Positions 60,401-64,000 of a DNA stretch of 64,000 nt are shown here, piece after piece. This DNA is from Vitellaria paradoxa. Its lineage: Eukaryota > Streptophyta > Magnoliopsida > Ericales > Sapotaceae. The notes beneath the pieces were generated by a model. It did no database searches. It saw only the letters and a list, made by a program, of their open reading frames with translations, and was not told where the DNA came from. The stretch covers positions 35,302,419 to 35,366,418 of the forward strand of contig CM034239.1 in assembly GCA_019916065.1 (NCBI GenBank), written 5' to 3'. The first letter of the stretch is position 1. Every line of letters begins with the position of its first letter. A program made the translations under genes and the position numbers.

Positions 60401-61113
60401 TTCAGTATTTTTTATTATTTTTTAGAATCTTTTGTCACTCCAAACGGAACTTATATCTATGTATCTATGCGTGTGCAAATGTGCAAGTAAATTTACATGG
60501 TTAGCCATTCTATTACTTGTTTTTTCAGCTTAACTTACTAATTTATTATTTTTGTAAACCATTTAAAGTGTGATTTTTAAGGAAGCAATAATATCATCAC
60601 TTGCAAAAGAAATAAACATGAATAGAATAATTAAAGGGGGTTTTAAGTGAAACCCTACCATCTTTGGATGGTTTTCGGATCTTCGCATGTGGTTGGAGCC
60701 TGAATTTCTGTGGCAGTTAAACCAATAGAATTAGTAATTTATTTACTAATGCCAAGCTACAGTTAATTATGAACTCCCAATTGAAATGTAATTAGATAGC
60801 CAAACAAAGTTCACTAACCAACCTGCAAGTGACTCTTACACTGGTCAAGAGTTAGTCCTTTAATCCTCATCTCCTTCAATATATGCTTTGGGGTAGCCTC
60901 TACAAATTTATAGCATAATATTTATTGAAAAATAAATTATTTCACGGCTAATTGCTCTGCATTCGATCTATATTGTCATGGATTTGTGAGATAGATTTAT
61001 CGTTTTATACGTACTCAAACCTCCATGCAACAACACTTCACAACTAGCATAAACATGTCTCGAGAAGAGGCCTTTAGGTCTATGTTTCATCTTTGCAACA
61101 GTAGACCCTAAGC
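57473..61113 (-). CDS. Divergent GARP/G2-like (MYB-SHAQKYF) protein with C-terminal 29-aa repeats, 5' end missing
   Basis: Exons (minus strand): 61015-61113, 60823-60899, 60659-60707, 59714-59795, 59480-59558, 57473-58291; about 400 aa to the stop. Phases agree at every junction; the acceptor of exon 59480-59558 (gccggcaaaag) is weak. The first two exons join to RPKGLFSRHVYASCEVLLHG then GLKATPKHILKEMRIKGLTL, followed by DQCKSHLQKFRLQPH. KATPK-IL-M---GLT---SHLQKFRL is the second half of a GARP domain. The first helix is unusual: the canonical Trp of W(S/T)xxLH is Phe (FSRHVY). Then a Lys/Pro-rich stretch (PPRKPKPAKVPLKG), a linker, and the last exon with an acidic region and five 29-aa repeats (58024-57590). 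An upstream exon (phase needs one more base before GCTTAG) is not found in the window. Probable nuclear DNA-binding protein; whether it is functional is uncertain. Confidence 0.7.
57590..58024 (-). repeat. Five in-frame 87-bp repeats (29 aa each)
   Basis: In the last exon of the GARP-like gene. Unit pattern: (N/P)-x-L-T-T-D-Q-V-x-D-V-S-V-G-E-Y-F-Q-x-Q-M-N-D-N-I-G-D-S-x. Copies 2-5 are close; copy 1 (VNQVIEASTGECFQPQMNDN) is the most diverged. No frame break in any unit. Confidence 0.95.
58292..59479. other. GARP-like gene intron
   Basis: Intron between the last two exons. Contains MITE copy 4 (58771-58927) and a mixed-composition region 59160-59420 with no frame of note. Confidence 0.5.
58771..58927. 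mobile_element. Small MITE, 'TTCGTAATTCGTG' family, copy 4
   Basis: ATGTGTTTGGAGTGATAAAA at the left, core TAGATTCGTAATTCGTGTAA, right end AATATTTAGTAAATCAAACTT. In an intron of the GARP-like gene. Confidence 0.65.
60295..60452. mobile_element. Small MITE, 'TTCGTAATTCGTG' family, copy 5
   Basis: GGTGCGTTTAGAGTCATAGA at the left, core TAAATTCGTAATACGTGCAT, right end TTTTGTCACTCCAAACGGAA. Also in an intron of the GARP-like gene (between 59795 and 60659). Confidence 0.65.
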
Positions 61114-61619
61114 CTAAAGGAAAACGATAAAGTACTAAAATATTATATTAAAATTTTTTATTAGAATGACATGGCAATGTCACTCTGACAATTACGATGC
61201 ACTTTTAGAGGCTTAGTATTTTTTTTTAATTGTAATTTATGCATCACTTATTCACATTATTAGTCAACATATGACAAATGGAAAATACAAGTAGCCTTCA
61301 TTTCTCCTGACTAATAATTACAGTAAAATTTTCTGATTGTATATCATGACTCAAATATATTTTATAGACAAGCTATTATAGCCATCCTTTCAATGTATTG
61401 TCATATCAGAAATTCATCTGGAAAAATGTATGTATATTTTCCTTCTTGCTCTTTCCCCTAATCACCACCTTGCTGGTTATTTTGATAAATCTTCCAAAGA
61501 TATATAGAAAGCCTATTGGATTACTAGCCATATATTATATAATGTTTATGATATTTTGAAATCTGCTAGTTATCCCAATTAATTAATCACACAAACATAA
61601 ATGTAGAACGCAATATGAT
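61114..61619. other. Upstream of the last visible GARP exon
   Basis: AT-rich intronic or flanking sequence; no further exon recognised. Confidence 0.4.
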
Positions 61620-62373
61620 AAACGAGAAAACCCACACGGGGAACTTTTCTCAAAAATTTTCATTAAAACAAAAAAATTGGTTACTAACTCAATCTCACAA
61701 TAGACTTGACTTTTCGACTCTATATTGTTGACTTTATTCGACTTATCGATTTTCCAACTCCTTAGCGAAAGCCCTCCGACTCTTTGAAGACAAAATACTA
61801 AGTCCTTAGTAGTTTTGCTAAATTTTTAGCATGCCGGAAAAAAAAGCTATCACAAACATTGAACTCGAATTCCTTCGGATTAAACACTAAACATATTGGC
61901 TAAGTAATTAAGAGAACTTTAAAATTGTTTCACTCATTACTAAATAAATATTCTTTTCGTAGGGAACCCTATATACGTTTAGAGGATATATATGTCAAAG
62001 CCTGGAATGTTTAAGGTTTGAAAAACAAAACCTCAGAGTGCTGGAGCATCTTTATCGCGAGAAGGTCGCACTTGCGCTCATCCAGCGTCCTTCTCATGCC
62101 TTCCCACGGTGTTTCCTGTGAAACAGTGCAGTCTTCCCTAATGGCTATCTTCCAAAATCAGGCTCTTGGCTTTTTCCTGCAAGTACTTGCGACCTTCCAA
62201 CAGTCTTCCTGCATTGTTGTGTTTCTAGCTCTATTTAGTTTGTTTCAGACTTCTAAGATTATTCAATAGCTTTCCTGAGACCTTATATTTCTACCTAACT
62301 CAAGACTAAAGTGCCTTAGTTTACACTAAATCTAGATGTTACAAAACTCTTTGTTTGAATTTGATTCATAACA
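61620..62373 (-). mobile_element. Probable copia-type LTR (fragment), minus orientation
   Basis: On the minus strand AAAGGGGGAGATTGTTATGA is a typical polypurine tract followed by an LTR start (TGTTATGAATC). The LTR would run leftward from about 62373 with normal-complexity text (62020-62270). Its other end is not clear, 61620 is a guess. The text ACCCACACGGGGAACTTTTC near 61630 fits LTR downstream regions. The body of the element would lie to the right. Confidence 0.4.
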
Positions 62374-64000
62374 ATCTCCCCCTTTGGCAATTCCATGTCA
62401 AAACTCAATGAAAGAAGTTACAATTGAAATCAACCTAAATTAAGGCTTCAGTAAATATTGCAATGATCAATATGCTCTGATTATTAAACCTGTTTGTTGT
62501 ACACTTAAACAAAATGATCAAGGCATCATGTGGAATGAATAAATAATTAAAAAATTAAATGAAACATTAACAAAAAAAAAAAAAATGAAAACAAAATATT
62601 AACTATTCTCCCCCTCGATTAACTAACACAAAACATTAACTATCAAAATGTTAACTATTCTCCCCCTCAACTAACCAACTTCTCTTTAACCATTCTCCCT
62701 CTTTTTAACATGAATTAAAAAAAAAAAAAAGAAAAATAAGGTATGATGTGTAATCTTGATCAATTCCTTCCAAGTTCTATTTCCCCAAGCACAAAACTAG
62801 ACACAGTTTCAAATTTTGAATATACATAAATAGCAATAAATAAAAACTCTAAGAATCACCCTACAATTTATGTCATGAATTGTTCACATATGTCATACCA
62901 ATTGTCAAATGCCTGTGCAGTGTGTGAAATGAAGTTTAAGTGCAGCATGATTTATAGTTTTTGCATACTTGCATGAATTTTAAAAATACTCCTTTTGGAC
63001 TTTGAATTGAATTGAGCAATATATGCAGTGTTAGCTCTTCGACTAGTTTTTTCTCAATTCATTGTTTTTCAACTATACACCAATTTTTCAATTTTCATTC
63101 ACCAATATGTTTTTTTTTTTTTTTTTTTTGAATTTTCTTACTTTGCTTGGTGGCTTTCACACCCTTATGGGTATACAGTCATCTTCCTATATCATCGAAT
63201 CCTAAATGGTGGTTATTTTGATAATATGACATTAATAGGCTAGCTTCATTCTAGCCCATTAGTAGCACTTTTTAAGTGATTTTACTTTGAAAGATCTCAA
63301 GAGTAACCAATAGTTTAAAAAAGAGAATTTATAAAATAATTGAGTAGTGGAAAAGATATCTTATGTGATGTACCAAACTTTGTGTAATTACAATTAGCAA
63401 ATCACTACCATGACAAGGGACAACAAAGCATAGGATTTAGGTTCATCAAGCAATTCAAATTCATGACTACTATGTTGATTAACAATTTATTCCTGTAATT
63501 TTGAAATGTGTATGAAGTAATATACTATGCAAGAATATTACAAAGAATAACATTGTGCCAACAAAAATTATTTTTATGTTTTAAAAAAATAAAAAATAAT
63601 CTAGATGATTTCATAGAAGTATAAAAGAATATAACAGTAACACATAGCCTAGTTCATGAAAAATTACCTCTACATATCAAGGCTCACCTTTCAATATCCT
63701 TAGGAGTGTGGGTGATATATAGGTCATTCTTTCTATCCCAAACAATTCTCATTTTTGGAAAACCATTTTGAGTCCTTGGGTTGTTGGGTTTTGGATCAAT
63801 AGGTTTTGAATAATTTTTCTTTTTATTCTTTCTCACTAGCCAAGTCATGTAAGGTCTAGAATCTAAGTCATTGAATAATTTTTCTTTTTATTCTTTCTCA
63901 CTGGCCAAGTCATGTAAGGTCTAGAATCTAAACATGAGTTTTAAAATCCCAATAGGTCAAAATTGTTTGACACTTGAAAATTAGGTCTCAAGAAATTTTT
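62374..64000. other. Non-coding, probably retroelement 3' internal region
   Basis: Three or more CTCCCCCT words (62377, 62610, 62660) look like repeated polypurine tracts in minus orientation. No polyprotein frame in this stretch. A 65-bp tandem duplication lies at 63806-63931 (TTGAATAATTTTTCTTTTTA then GCCAAGTCATGTAAGG). Confidence 0.4.
63806..63931. repeat. Two-copy tandem repeat, 65-bp unit
   Basis: Copies at 63806 and 63871 differ at one or two bases (CACTAGCC versus CACTGGCC), so recent. Confidence 0.9.

Noticed and set aside
61980..62270. 83-aa plus-strand frame with normal composition
   Set aside because: Lies inside the presumed LTR fragment; the text is LTR-like and opposite in sense to that element.

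Overview
This is a plant nuclear window of low GC content. It is dense in microsatellites and transposable elements, and its genes have GT-AG introns. Five genes of clearly plant type can be read. The long introns and TE load suggest a medium-to-large woody-plant-like genome, but I cannot name the species.

Host genes from left to right: (1) + strand, the 51-aa RNA polymerase subunit NRPB12/RPABC4 in three tiny exons (1669-5031). (2) - strand, a three-exon CASP-like membrane protein (9147-10531). (3) + strand, a four-exon NifU-C-terminal-like protein that has lost the CxxC motif and uses a GC-AG intron (37952-39544), tail-to-tail with (4). (4) - strand, a four-exon, 446-aa RCC1/UVR8-type beta-propeller protein (40716-51746) whose first intron is 9.4 kb of nested transposons. 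(5) - strand, the 3' six exons of a divergent GARP (G2-like) transcription-factor-like gene ending in five 29-aa repeats (57473-61113); its 5' end was not found.

Much of the rest is transposon. 11.4-18.4 kb is a 6.9-kb hAT element with 20/21-bp terminal inverted repeats, an 8-bp target duplication, subterminal CGAGC arrays and a broken BED/hAT transposase. Inside it I recognise fragments of at least three unrelated host genes (METTL5-like methyltransferase, TATA-binding protein, RIBA riboflavin enzyme). This makes it a gene-capturing hAT and is the most interesting object here. Next to it, 18.4-23.5 kb looks like a second hAT-like element filled by a 164-bp tandem array and a 3.6-kb solo LTR. 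A 2-kb solo LTR follows. 26-37.6 kb is very AT-rich, with a hairpin element, small inverted-repeat elements and a 4 x 547-bp tandem array. The 9.4-kb RCC1 intron holds a deleted copia element, a second hAT (ZMYM/TTF type) and two copies of a hAT-type MITE, one of them nested in the hAT2 transposase; a third copy lies in the NFU-like gene. 52-57 kb is AT-rich, probably one more solo LTR. The right edge carries a copia-like LTR fragment.

No operons, CRISPR arrays or bacterial features are present. Genes are independently transcribed, and the main interactions visible are between genes and the mobile elements in their introns. All identifications are from reading the sequence; no database search was run.
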